The notes under the pieces: generated by a model
Databases searched by the model: none
What the model saw: only the letters and a program-made list of their open reading frames with translations
Told to the model about the DNA's origin: nothing
Program-made: the position numbers and the translations under genes
Shown: positions 8,701-15,269 of the stretch, piece after piece
Layout: each line of letters starts with the position of its first letter
Position numbering within the stretch: position 1 is the first letter of the stretch
Source of the DNA: an uncultured Oscillibacter sp.
GTDB lineage: Bacteria; Bacillota; Clostridia; Oscillospirales; Oscillospiraceae
Assembly (NCBI GenBank): GCA_910587705.1
Contig: CAJUMX010000001.1
Span: 381,104-445,103, forward strand
DNA length: 64,000 nucleotides
Direction: 5' to 3'

Positions 8701-8849
8701 CCCGGCACCAAAAGCCGGGCCAGGACCACCGCCCACAGGGCATAGCGCAGCCGGGCGCTGATCCGCCGCCCGAAGGCCGCCCGGAGGAGGAGAACCGCAA
8801 GAAGCAAAAGGGAGGCCGTCCACACCCAGTTCAGCAAAAACGCGCTCAT
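5733..8849 (-). CDS. Very large M56 (BlaR1-like) membrane metalloprotease with non-PBP sensor region
   Basis: This 1038-residue protein starts like BlaR1/MecR1: N-terminal membrane helices, then the zinc protease motif HEVTH (H200, E201, H204) with the downstream acid in DAELACDE (E241), and another helix at about 304-322. BlaR1 proteins normally end in a penicillin-binding sensor of about 250 residues. Here about 710 residues follow, with no SxxK penicilloyl motif that I can see; they include an FG-GAP type calcium-loop signature DLDGDGVREV. The ligand is therefore unknown. The protease is expected to inactivate the BlaI-type repressor encoded upstream. Its start overlaps the blaI stop by four bases (ATGA), so the two genes are translationally coupled. 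Confidence 0.82.
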   Translation of the reverse strand: MSAFLLNWVWTASLLLLAVLLLRAAFGRRISARLRYALWAVVLARLLVPGQFFTAPVETPQVLPELSIIQTLPRGPQSPVEKIDPAQGDEAGQPVQALPAPAGEETAALVARKPLDLKTLLGGIWLAGSAALAAAFLLSNLSFARRLRRLRVPLAAECPLPVYTLAGLPSPCLFGVLRPAVYVTPETAADPGMLRHVLAHEVTHFRQGDHLWSLLRCAALAVHWWNPLVWLAAVLSRRDAELACDEGTLRVLGDGERRAYGSTLLALVTAKPRPGDLLRCATTMTGDKRSLRERVRRIARAPKRWLWAAVLSAVLALLVCACSFAKSETLETPEDGPLTAEELERFNTEVFNGDGFNMMNQFLYLAVEAPKDYRQIDLFTLFYNGTGAPMEVTEKERQAVAEAAYGGEDPMVDLVKCPASEMDAVLRKYLGIGLKDTDQWRLDQFTYLAEYDAYYDFHGDTNYPGEVTFTSGEWKDGKVLLYYEGSGFPGLSSGHGEMNMVSSSPACVTLEPKKDGGYRFLSNWYWGWNDDPPVIPTAYPAWEPERVIPLDDAEPYRAPELQVERHDDVAETLYTTHFEPYEDRDDGFYIEVYRSGDGDLHAAVAVSATERDCFLTVPGKDSAGWSADEGGVEPFTNLFGQSGLRISYYGQLAEHSFGQINDYYTFSDDGAPSLLLRALGNVTEADLDGDGVREVAASDGWNVSRLFFLRDGTLYEADLYALIHAAWPEAGYLESGFWDPDGRYLSMSAEVPLPGYDITVTGYRTLFFDGENLRIYKDEGGYKDHIANGLEALPADVLAAARGFVQGRFEALAAEGYGVDGSGNYNEENFGPGNVVWDDWRITGLSGPYYEAAGNLRVEIWSVSYETHTATPDRVMLAGGSYIGEDGWCMIGYAGCDYLYFRLGEGGNRTYLFSKMENDCFPGTEMFLSDMVNALMDQGLLELTDLDGETLAKIMYPQSAEFLNSVAERDAAERDEILLFLAGYLSGGSEKGKTYYEGFLHELSGGYRAGDLTAGGRAAWEKLQDFAQGLAEPGGSST

Positions 8850-9229
8850 TGAGGGCCTCCCTTCTCCGCTTGATCCAAAATGGCCCGGAGCTCCGCGATC
8901 TCGTCGCCAGAGAGCTCCTGCCGCTGGGCCATGGCGCTCATCATCATGCCCACGCTGCCTCGGTACACCCGGTCCAAAAAGCTTCGGGTTTCCGCCGTCT
9001 CCGCCCCCTCTCGGTCCACCAGGGGAACATAGGCCGTCCCTCGGCCCATTCGCTCGCAGCGAATCAGGCCCTTGGCCTCCATGCGGTGCAGGGTGGTGAT
9101 GGTCGTGCTCCGGCGCCAGCCCACCGTTTTCTCCAGCTCGCCGGCAATCTGCATAACCGTCCGGGGATGCTGCTCCCACAGGCAGTTCAGGACGTTCCAC
9201 TCGCCGGAGGTCAGCTTAACGTGCTCCAT
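8846..9229 (-). CDS. BlaI/MecI family transcriptional repressor
   Basis: A 127-residue winged-helix repressor: the DNA-binding part (about 1-75) contains LTSGEWNVLNCLWE and RRSTTITTLHRMEAKGL, typical for BlaI, and the C-terminal third forms the dimer with the site normally cut by BlaR1. Start at 9229 follows GAGGAGG; a longer frame to 9271 would cover the promoter and is rejected. It forms a two-gene operon with the M56 protease. TACA/TGTA operators cover the promoter, so it represses itself. No beta-lactamase or PBP2a gene is near, so a role in beta-lactam resistance is not shown. Confidence 0.9.
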   Translation of the reverse strand: MEHVKLTSGEWNVLNCLWEQHPRTVMQIAGELEKTVGWRRSTTITTLHRMEAKGLIRCERMGRGTAYVPLVDREGAETAETRSFLDRVYRGSVGMMMSAMAQRQELSGDEIAELRAILDQAEKGGPQ

Positions 9230-9244
9230 ATCCTTCGCCTCCTC

Positions 9245-9290
9245 GTCTACATTGTAGACATAGTGTAGCACAGGAAGTCTACAATGTCAA
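9245..9290 (-). promoter_or_regulatory. blaI-M56 promoter with BlaI operators
   Basis: Minus strand -35 TTGACA (9285-9290), 17 bases, -10 TACACT (9262-9267). A perfect 15-base palindrome GTCTACATTGTAGAC (9245-9259) lies at the transcription start, and a second GTCTACAATGT copy (9277-9287) overlaps the -35. Both fit the TACA-TGTA core of BlaI/MecI sites. Confidence 0.85.
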
Positions 9291-9370
9291 CAAAAGAAAC
9301 TGCCCAGGCCGCTGCGGCCGGCAGCACGACGCGTTTCAACAGGATTTTTGCCCTGCGGCAAGGTTCGCGA

Positions 9371-9399
9371 TTGCGTTTGCGCCGGGAATCCGCTATAAT
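9371..9399 (+). promoter_or_regulatory. Promoter of nnr
   Basis: TTGCGT (9371-9376), 17 bases, TATAAT (9394-9399), about 40 bases before the nnr start. Confidence 0.65.
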
Positions 9400-9437
9400 C
9401 AAACCATCAAATTTTGGCACGCGGGAGGTACGAGCTC

Positions 9438-10985
9438 ATGAAGCTGGCGACGGCGGCGCAGATGCGGGAATTAGACCGGAAGGCCATTGAAAAACGGAAC
9501 ATCCCCTCCATAGACCTGATGGAGCGGGCGGCGGCAGAGGTGGCCCAGGCGGCTCTGGACCTGCTGCCGGAGAAGCCCGCCAAATGCCGGGCGGCAATTT
9601 TCTGCGGCGCGGGGAACAACGGCGGGGACGGCATCGGCGCGGCGCGGCTCCTCTTTTTGATGGGGCTCAAGGTCCGGGTCTTTCTGGTGGGGGACTACGA
9701 CCGCCTCACCCCCGACGCCATGGAGGAGACGGGCCGCCTCAGCGAGTGCGGCGTGGAGCTGGAGGACTTCGTCCCCGGAGACACGGCCCAGGCCGCCTGG
9801 GCCCGAAGCTGTCAGGTGGTCATCGACGCGGTGTTCGGCGTGGGCCTCTCCCGCAAGATCGCTCCGGATTCCAGCTTTGCCGCCGCTGTGGACCTTATCA
9901 ACCAATGCAAGGGCGCGGTCATCGCCGCCGACATCGCCAGCGGCGTGGAGGCTGACACCGGACGGGTCCTGGGCCGGTCGGTAAAGGCGGACCGCACCGT
10001 CACCTTCTCCCTGCCCAAAATCGGACAGTTCACCGGAGACGGGGCCGTCCTCTCCGGAAGGGTGACGGTCCACGACATCGGTATTCCCGCCGCCCTGATC
10101 CGGGAGGTCCCCTGCCCCGTCCAGACGGTGGAGGCGGACTTTGCCCGAGAGGCCCTGCCGCCCCGGAAGAAGGACGGCCACAAGGGGGATTTTGGCAAGG
10201 TCCTGGTGGTGGGCGGCTCCGTGGGCTATACCGGCGCGCCCTATCTCGCCGCCTCGGCGGCGGTCCGGTCCGGCTGCGGACTGGTGTACCTGGGGGTGCC
10301 TGACAGCATCTGGCCGGTGGAGGCCGCCAAGTGCACCTCCGCCATGCCCTTCCCCCTGGCGGACCGCCGGGGCAGCCTGAGCCGCCGGGCCCTGCCGGAG
10401 CTTCTGGAGCGGCTGGAGGACTGCGGCGTCCTGGCCCTGGGTCCGGGGCTGGGGCGGCGGGCGTCCACCCGGCAGCTGGTCTGGGACCTCCTCCAGCAGA
10501 CGGAAAAGCCGGTGGTGCTGGACGCCGACGGCATAAACGCGCTGGAGGGACATATAGATATTCTGGACAGCCGCCGGGGCCGGGTCACCATTCTGACCCC
10601 CCACGACGGGGAGTTTGCCCGCATCGGCGGGGACCTCTCCCAGGGAGACCGGGCGGGCACGGCCCGGGCCTTCGCCCGGGAGCACGGCTGCGTCCTGGTT
10701 TTGAAGGGCCACCGCACCGTCACCGCCGGGCCGGAGGGGAACGTGCTGGTGAACACCACCGGCAATTCGGGCCTTGCCAAGGGGGGCAGCGGCGACGTGC
10801 TGACGGGCCTCATCGCCTCGCTGCTGGCCCAGGGGGCCAGCCCGGTAATGGCGGCGGCAGGAGGCGTCTGGATTCACGGCCGGGCCGGGGATTTGGCGGC
10901 GGAGACGCAGACGGAATACGGCCTGACGCCGGAGGATGTGATCGCCGCCTTCCCCAGGGTATGTTTGGAGCTTCAAGGAACTTGA
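9438..10985 (+). CDS. nnr: Bifunctional NAD(P)H-hydrate epimerase / ADP-dependent dehydratase
   Basis: A 515-residue metabolite repair enzyme that restores hydrated NADH and NADPH. The N-terminal YjeF_N epimerase domain (about 1-215) contains FCGAGNNGGDGIGAARLL; the C-terminal ribokinase-like dehydratase (about 230-510) contains GPGLGR and the signature NTTGNSGLAKGGSGDVLTG, including the catalytic Asp of GSGDVLTG. Start ATG at 9438 is nine bases after GGGAGG. In many Firmicutes nnr lies with acpS, a lipoprotein, alr and the mazEF pair; here it is followed by a lipoprotein and mazF, so the order is conserved but alr and the antitoxin gene are missing. Confidence 0.95.
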   Translation: MKLATAAQMRELDRKAIEKRNIPSIDLMERAAAEVAQAALDLLPEKPAKCRAAIFCGAGNNGGDGIGAARLLFLMGLKVRVFLVGDYDRLTPDAMEETGRLSECGVELEDFVPGDTAQAAWARSCQVVIDAVFGVGLSRKIAPDSSFAAAVDLINQCKGAVIAADIASGVEADTGRVLGRSVKADRTVTFSLPKIGQFTGDGAVLSGRVTVHDIGIPAALIREVPCPVQTVEADFAREALPPRKKDGHKGDFGKVLVVGGSVGYTGAPYLAASAAVRSGCGLVYLGVPDSIWPVEAAKCTSAMPFPLADRRGSLSRRALPELLERLEDCGVLALGPGLGRRASTRQLVWDLLQQTEKPVVLDADGINALEGHIDILDSRRGRVTILTPHDGEFARIGGDLSQGDRAGTARAFAREHGCVLVLKGHRTVTAGPEGNVLVNTTGNSGLAKGGSGDVLTGLIASLLAQGASPVMAAAGGVWIHGRAGDLAAETQTEYGLTPEDVIAAFPRVCLELQGT

Positions 10986-11004
10986 ATAGCAAGGAGGTTT
11001 TCCG

Positions 11005-11619
11005 GTGCGCCTATGGAAGTGCGTACCAATGATGACCCTGCTGTTGCTGCTGGCGGCCTGCGGCGGCGGAGCAGGCGGGGACGGGGAGTCCCAGACAGCG
11101 GACCTGCGGGACCGCTATCATGACTGCACGGGCTGCGTCATGGAGGCCCGCGTCTCCTGCGACCAGGAGGGGCTGGCCTGGGAGGCGGAGCTCCGCTGCG
11201 ACTATGTTCCCGGCGGGGAGAGCGTTGTGGAGGTTCTCTCCCCGGAGACCATCGCCGGGGTGAAGGCTGTTTTAAGCGACACGGACTGGCGGTTGGAGTA
11301 CGAGGACGCCAGCCTCAACGCCGGAACGCTCAGCGACGAGGAGATCAGCCCCGCCGCCTGCCTGCCCCGGCTGATGAGCGCCCTTCGGGACGGCTGGCTG
11401 CTGGAGGAGAATGAGGAGGAGTGGAACGGCGTGCCCTGTCTCCGTCTCACGGTGGACCAGACGGGGGTGAAGGACGGGAAAATTCTCTCTACCGTCTGGC
11501 TGAGGCAGACGGACGGAACCCCGGTCCGGGGGGAAATCGCCGTGGATGGGGAAATCCTTTTGACGGCGGACTTTACGAGCTTCTCTTTTTATGATACAAT
11601 AGCAGAAACCGGCGCTTGA
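11005..11619 (+). CDS. Lipoprotein of the nnr-mazF cluster
   Basis: A 204-residue predicted lipoprotein. The signal peptide ends in a lipobox LAAC with the lipidated Cys at 19. The rest reads as alternating beta strands with no obvious enzymatic motif. By position it matches the YdcC-type lipoprotein found between nnr/acpS and alr in Bacillus, whose fold resembles LolA carriers; at 204 residues it is shorter than those. The start is GTG at 11005, seven bases after AAGGAGG. It lies 19 bases after nnr and is probably cotranscribed. Function not known; the YdcC link is inference from context. Confidence 0.75.
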   Translation: MRLWKCVPMMTLLLLLAACGGGAGGDGESQTADLRDRYHDCTGCVMEARVSCDQEGLAWEAELRCDYVPGGESVVEVLSPETIAGVKAVLSDTDWRLEYEDASLNAGTLSDEEISPAACLPRLMSALRDGWLLEENEEEWNGVPCLRLTVDQTGVKDGKILSTVWLRQTDGTPVRGEIAVDGEILLTADFTSFSFYDTIAETGA

Positions 11620-11715
11620 CACCCCGGCCCCCTCCCCCGCATAGGATGACGTGGGGCGAGGACGCCGGAATTTATCCCTCCCGCGGCTTGCATCTAAGAT
11701 TCCCAAAGGAGGCGT

Positions 11716-11811
11716 ATAAATTCCGAAACTGCGTGGGAGAATGAGAGTGGCCTCACCGAGGAGGAAGAAACTTCCTCCCCGATGGCGGGTACTTCTTTCG
11801 GCGGAGTGTGA
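11716..11811 (+). other. Short acidic reading frame coupled to mazF
   Basis: A frame of 31 codons ends with TGA at 11809-11811, overlapping the GTG start of mazF by the four bases GTGA. It is preceded by AAAGGAGG (11705-11712). The encoded peptide is rich in Glu, including the run LTEEEETSS. No ATG, GTG or TTG lies at the right distance; the candidate start is ATA at 11716, and an in-frame ATG at 11782 would leave only nine residues. A GGAGGAAG/CTTCCTCC hairpin lies inside. It may be a leader peptide or the remnant of an antitoxin. Confidence 0.3.
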
Positions 11812-12185
11812 ACTTTGTGGATACGAGTGTCAAGCGTGGCGATATTTACTATGCCGATCTCTCCCCGGTGGTGGGCAGCGAGCAGGGCGGCGTCCGGCCG
11901 GTTCTGATCATTCAGAACGACACGGGCAACCGCTACAGTCCCACCGTGATCGCGGCGGCCATCACTTCCCAGACCGGGAAAACCCGGCTGCCCACACATA
12001 TCGATCTTCCCGTGGATCAGAGCTGCGGCCTAAGCCGGGATTCCGTCGTCCTGCTGGAGCAGGTGCGGACTCTGGACAAAAAGCGGCTTCGGGAGCGCAT
12101 GGGCCATGTGGAAGAAGCTGTGATGAACAAGGTGGACACGGCGATCGCGGTCAGCTTTGGACTGCCCCACGACCAGTTGGTTTGA
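11808..12185 (+). CDS. mazF: MazF/NdoA family endoribonuclease toxin
   Basis: About 125 residues, closely like Bacillus NdoA: KRGDIYYADLSPVVGSEQGG near the start, RPVLIIQND, the TRLPTH loop and LLEQVRTLDKKRL. These are the residues that form the single-strand RNA cleavage site and dimer of MazF, which cuts mRNA at short motifs. The start is uncertain: GTG at 11808 overlaps the upstream acidic frame, and GTG at 11817 would give the usual length. The antitoxin gene that normally precedes it is not visible, although the cluster order (nnr, lipoprotein, then mazF) matches Bacillus. It may have an unlinked antitoxin or use a housekeeping mode of control. Confidence 0.93.
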   Translation: MNFVDTSVKRGDIYYADLSPVVGSEQGGVRPVLIIQNDTGNRYSPTVIAAAITSQTGKTRLPTHIDLPVDQSCGLSRDSVVLLEQVRTLDKKRLRERMGHVEEAVMNKVDTAIAVSFGLPHDQLV

Positions 12186-12241
12186 GGTTCCCTCCCGGCG
12201 GAGGTCCATCCCCCGCCGGGAGGCATATAGAGGAGGTACAT

Positions 12242-12727
12242 ATGAAAAAAGACAGATGGCTGCTGCGGGCGTTCGTCCTGCTGGCCCTCAGCGCCGGGCT
12301 GATGACCACCGCCCTGGCGGCGGAGGCCGGGTCCAGCGGCGACCCGCTGGTGACCCTGAGCTACTTAAACGACACCTTCTTCAACAATATCATGCAGCGG
12401 GTAGACCAAAAGATTGCCGAGCGGACGGGACAAGCCCTCCCCGGCGGGACCTCCTCCAGCGCCGCCTCCTTTGTGGTGGTGACCTTGAACGAGGGGCAGA
12501 CTCTCACCGGGGGCATCGGCTGCGAGGTGATGCTGCGGGTGGGCAGCGCCGTCTGCGTCTCCCCCTCGGACCCGGGCCTCATTGACGAAACCACCGCCGC
12601 CACCCTGGCAAACGGCGGAGCCCTGGTTCAAAACCACCTGTACATGATGACCATTGAGGGCCGCGGCGTCCGGGCCACCGCCGCCACCACCAAGGTTCTG
12701 GCCCGGGGGAGCTATACTGTCGCGTGA
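12242..12727 (+). CDS. Secreted protein of unknown function
   Basis: A 161-residue protein with a clear signal peptide (charged MKKDR, hydrophobic core, likely cleavage after ALA near 27). The mature part contains the stretch LSYLNDTFFNNIMQRVDQK followed by a compact beta-rich domain with VVVTLNEGQTLTGGIGCEVMLRVGSAV. I do not recognise the family for certain; similar exported proteins of Clostridia occur near cell-envelope genes. Start ATG follows GAGGAGG. It is 57 bases after mazF with no terminator between them, so it is probably in the same transcript, and a strong terminator follows. Confidence 0.7.
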   Translation: MKKDRWLLRAFVLLALSAGLMTTALAAEAGSSGDPLVTLSYLNDTFFNNIMQRVDQKIAERTGQALPGGTSSSAASFVVVTLNEGQTLTGGIGCEVMLRVGSAVCVSPSDPGLIDETTAATLANGGALVQNHLYMMTIEGRGVRATAATTKVLARGSYTVA

Positions 12728-12739
12728 CCTGCATAACCG

Positions 12740-12780
12740 AACCCGTCTGCGCATAAGCTGGCGCAGACGGGTTTTCATTT
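12740..12780 (+). terminator. Intrinsic terminator
   Basis: An 11-bp perfect stem (12742-12752 with 12761-12771) is followed by TTTTCATTTT. It ends the nnr-mazF transcript. Confidence 0.9.
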
Positions 12781-12803
12781 TCACGGCGGGAGGGATGAGG
12801 AAT

Positions 12804-13322
12804 ATGGACAAATTCCCCTTGATGCTGGAGGGCCGCCCCGCTGGGGAGCTGACGGCGGAGCGGGAGGGGCTGTACACCTGGTTTTCCGCCCGCTGCCCCC
12901 TCCCGGAGGGGCTCTGGTGCGCCTGGGTCGTGGGAGACCGGGGAGAGCTGCGCCTGGGAGTGCTGGAGCCGGAGGGCGCCCAGGGGTCCATCCGCCGCCG
13001 CTTCTCCGGCCGGCTCACCGCCCCTCTGGGCCGTCTCCTCCGGGGAGAGGTCCGCCCGGCGGGGGCGAAAGAGCCAGAGACCTGGGAGCCCGCCCCCGCT
13101 CCGGACCGGCTGTTCCGGGCCCCCTGGCTCCGGCAGAGGCTGAAGGGGGTCCAAGGGGCCCAAACCCGGCAGGCGGGAGAAACCCGCTATCTGGCTCTTC
13201 CCTATGACCGGGGAACCCCCTTCCCCCTGACCACCCTTTTCTGCTTCGCCCAGGTCCGGAAGATCGGCGAGAGGTCCTATGTGGTCTACGCCTTCGACAA
13301 GCAGGACCGGCCTGTTTTCTGA
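12804..13322 (+). CDS. Hypothetical cytoplasmic protein
   Basis: Unrecognised 172-residue soluble protein without signal peptide or membrane segment. It alternates short beta-like stretches (for example LWCAWVVGDRGELRLGVLE) with Arg/Pro-rich loops, and ends with a hydrophobic strand SYVVYAFDKQDRPVF. Two ATG codons are available; the one at 12804 has GGGAGGG nine bases upstream, while the first (12795) touches it, so 12804 is chosen. It lies alone between two terminator or promoter regions, just upstream of nrdR. I cannot assign a function. Confidence 0.65.
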   Translation: MDKFPLMLEGRPAGELTAEREGLYTWFSARCPLPEGLWCAWVVGDRGELRLGVLEPEGAQGSIRRRFSGRLTAPLGRLLRGEVRPAGAKEPETWEPAPAPDRLFRAPWLRQRLKGVQGAQTRQAGETRYLALPYDRGTPFPLTTLFCFAQVRKIGERSYVVYAFDKQDRPVF

Positions 13323-13369
13323 ACTTCCAGAAACAGGGAAAATTTTTTTAAAAAGATTTGACAAATTTC

Positions 13370-13509
13370 TATCAATTTTGTGATTCTCGTGATATAATAC
13401 AGCCCAACGTTCCCGGGACATCCCCGTAACGCCTTGGGAAGTACCAAAGGTGCCCGTATTGTACGGAATCGGGCCGCCGGGAAACCGGCGGAGGATCAGG
13501 AGGTCCTTT
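13370..13509 (+). promoter_or_regulatory. nrdR promoter and GC-rich leader
   Basis: A clear -10 TATAAT (13393-13398) has a poor -35 at 17 bases (TATCAA, 13370-13375); a perfect TTGACA sits too far upstream (13358-13363). The leader of about 105 bases holds a hairpin CCGCCGG-GAAA-CCGGCGG just before the ribosome binding site. Confidence 0.5.
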
Positions 13510-13974
13510 ATGAAATGTCCCTACTGCGGCTTTAATGAGAGCAAGGTCATCGACTCCCGTCCGGCCGATGAAAACAACAGCATTCGCCGCCGGAGAGAGT
13601 GTCTTTCCTGCACCCGGCGCTTCACCACCTATGAGACCGTGGAAAGTCTCCCGGTGGTGGTGGTGAAAAAGGACGGCAGCCGCCAGAGCTTCGACCGGGG
13701 AAAGGTCCTGGGCGGCATGATCCGCGCCTGTGAAAAGCGTCCCGTTCCCCTGGCGCGGCTGGAGAAGGTGGCCGCGGAGATTGAGCAGGAGCTCCAAAAC
13801 TCTATGGAGCGGGAAATCAGCACGGAGGTCATCGGCGAGCGGGTCATGGAAAACCTGCGGACCATCGATCAGGTGGCCTACGTCCGCTTTGCCTCCGTCT
13901 ACCGGCAGTTTAAGGACATCGACAGCTTCATGGAGGAGCTGACCAAGCTGCTGGCGGAACAGAATCAGCGGTAA
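13510..13974 (+). CDS. nrdR: Transcriptional repressor of ribonucleotide reductase genes
   Basis: A 154-residue NrdR, the ATP/dATP-binding regulator that represses nrd operons. The N-terminal zinc ribbon has the pairs CPYC (3-6) and CLSC (31-34); the ATP-cone follows, with RRFTTYET, VVKKDGSRQSFDRGK and IGERVMENLRTIDQVAYVRFASVYRQF, all diagnostic. The length is standard. Start ATG follows AGGAGGT. It has its own promoter and terminator. No nrd reductase gene is in this window, so it acts on distant targets through NrdR boxes. Confidence 0.97.
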   Translation: MKCPYCGFNESKVIDSRPADENNSIRRRRECLSCTRRFTTYETVESLPVVVVKKDGSRQSFDRGKVLGGMIRACEKRPVPLARLEKVAAEIEQELQNSMEREISTEVIGERVMENLRTIDQVAYVRFASVYRQFKDIDSFMEELTKLLAEQNQR

Positions 13975-13979
13975 ACACC

Positions 13980-14022
13980 CCAACGGTCCGCCGGAAAATT
14001 TCGGCGGACCGTTGGATTTTTT
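13980..14022 (+). terminator. Intrinsic terminator after nrdR
   Basis: A 14-bp perfect stem (13980-13993 with 14002-14015) is followed by ATTTTTTC. Confidence 0.93.
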
Positions 14023-14076
14023 CTTTGCAAACGCGGGAAACTTTGCTATACTATGTCCTTAGATTGGAGGGCGTTT

Positions 14077-14850
14077 ATGCTGTATCACATTCTCGCCGTG
14101 GGCGACGTGGTGGGAGAGCCCGGGCTTCGCCACCTGGAAAAGGTCCTGCGGCCCCTGCAAAAGCTCAAGGATATCTCCTTTACCGTGGTCAACGGGGAAA
14201 ACGCCTCCGGCGTGGGCCTCACCCGGGAACAGGCGGAGCGTATCCGGGACGCCGGGGCCGACGCGGTGACCCTTGGAAACCACGCCTTTGGCAAGGCCCA
14301 GATTGGGAATCTGCTGGAGGACGCGGCCTGGCTCCTCCGCCCCGCCAACTACTCCGGCCGGGCTCCGGGCCACGGCTGTGAAATCTTCGACCTGGGAGGC
14401 GTCCGCATCCGAGTGATAAACCTCATTGGGCGCTGCGGCCTGGCCTGGGGAGCGGACAACCCCTTCCCCCTGGCAGACCGGCTGCTGGAGCGGGGGGAGG
14501 CGGACTTCACCCTGGTGGACTTCCATGCCGAGGCCACCAGTGAAAAGCTGGCCCTGGGCTACTATTTGGACGGACGGGTCTCCGCCCTTTGGGGTACCCA
14601 CACCCACGTTCCCACCGCCGACGAGCGGGTCTATCCCAAGGGAACGGGCTATATCACGGACCTGGGAATGACCGGGCCTGTGGAATCCGTCCTGGGCATC
14701 GAGCCCTGGCAGTCGGTGGAAAACTTTCTGGGCGGCCTGCCGGGGCGGTACAAGCATCCGGAGGGGCCCTGCAAAATGGAGGGGGCCGTCTTTACCCTGG
14801 ACCGCGCCACAGGGCTGTGCACAGCGGTGGAGCGCATCGACATCCGGTGA
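14077..14850 (+). CDS. ymdB: YmdB family metallophosphoesterase
   Basis: A 257-residue protein of the YmdB/TIGR00282 family, which in Bacillus hydrolyses 2',3'-cyclic nucleotides and affects biofilm and motility decisions. Metal ligands fit the family: GDVVGEPG at about 8-15, NGENASG, GNHAFGK (Asn-His pair) and GTHTHVPT near the end. A shorter start at 14077 is preferred to 14053 because TTGGAGGG lies seven bases upstream and the family begins MLYHILAVGDVVG. A promoter TTTGCA-N17-TATACT (14024-14052) precedes it. Its stop overlaps the next gene by four bases (GTGA). Confidence 0.93.
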   Translation: MLYHILAVGDVVGEPGLRHLEKVLRPLQKLKDISFTVVNGENASGVGLTREQAERIRDAGADAVTLGNHAFGKAQIGNLLEDAAWLLRPANYSGRAPGHGCEIFDLGGVRIRVINLIGRCGLAWGADNPFPLADRLLERGEADFTLVDFHAEATSEKLALGYYLDGRVSALWGTHTHVPTADERVYPKGTGYITDLGMTGPVESVLGIEPWQSVENFLGGLPGRYKHPEGPCKMEGAVFTLDRATGLCTAVERIDIR

Positions 14851-15269
14851 GGGGGCTGCTGCGGGCCGCCGGGACGGCCCTTTTGGCGGGAACGGTGGTC
14901 CTGCGGACGGTCCGGGTCCTGTGGAACCTAGAAAGCGTTCTGGCCTACTATGGCGGCGCGGCGGGGCTGTTTTGGAAGCTGCTGTATCTGGCCGCGTTCC
15001 TGGGCCCGTATCTCACCACAGCCGCCGCCATGGCGGCCCTGTGGCTTCCCCGGCTCCGGGCCCGGCAAATCGGAAGCTGGAGCCTCTGCGCCGCCGCTTT
15101 TTTCAGCCTTTGGGAGGGACTGACCGTCTTTGCCCGGGCCATGGACGGCCATGGCGGTTACGTGGGAGCGGAGCCTTTGTTCAGCCTTCTGGTTTTGGGC
15201 ATCTCCGCCGTATTCTGCGCCCGCCGGAAACGAGAAACCGACAGAGAGGAAGGAACGTATGTCTATTGA
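14847..15269 (+). CDS. Small integral membrane protein
   Basis: A 140-residue protein with about four transmembrane helices (about 5-20, 42-62, 75-95 and 112-130) and a basic tail. No known family was recognised. The start is GTG at 14847, overlapping the ymdB stop as GTGA, and its own end overlaps the YbaK gene by 11 bases, so all three are probably translated in a coupled way. The overlap structure is the main evidence that it is a real gene. Its function is unknown. Confidence 0.72.
   Translation: MRGLLRAAGTALLAGTVVLRTVRVLWNLESVLAYYGGAAGLFWKLLYLAAFLGPYLTTAAAMAALWLPRLRARQIGSWSLCAAAFFSLWEGLTVFARAMDGHGGYVGAEPLFSLLVLGISAVFCARRKRETDREEGTYVY

Noticed and set aside
5733..9229. Beta-lactam resistance locus
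   Set aside because: The blaI/M56 pair is present but no beta-lactamase or PBP2a gene lies nearby, and the sensor is not penicillin-binding by sight.
13358..13398. TTGACA (13358) with TATAAT (13393) as the nrdR promoter
   Set aside because: The spacing of 29 bases is too long; only the -10 was kept.
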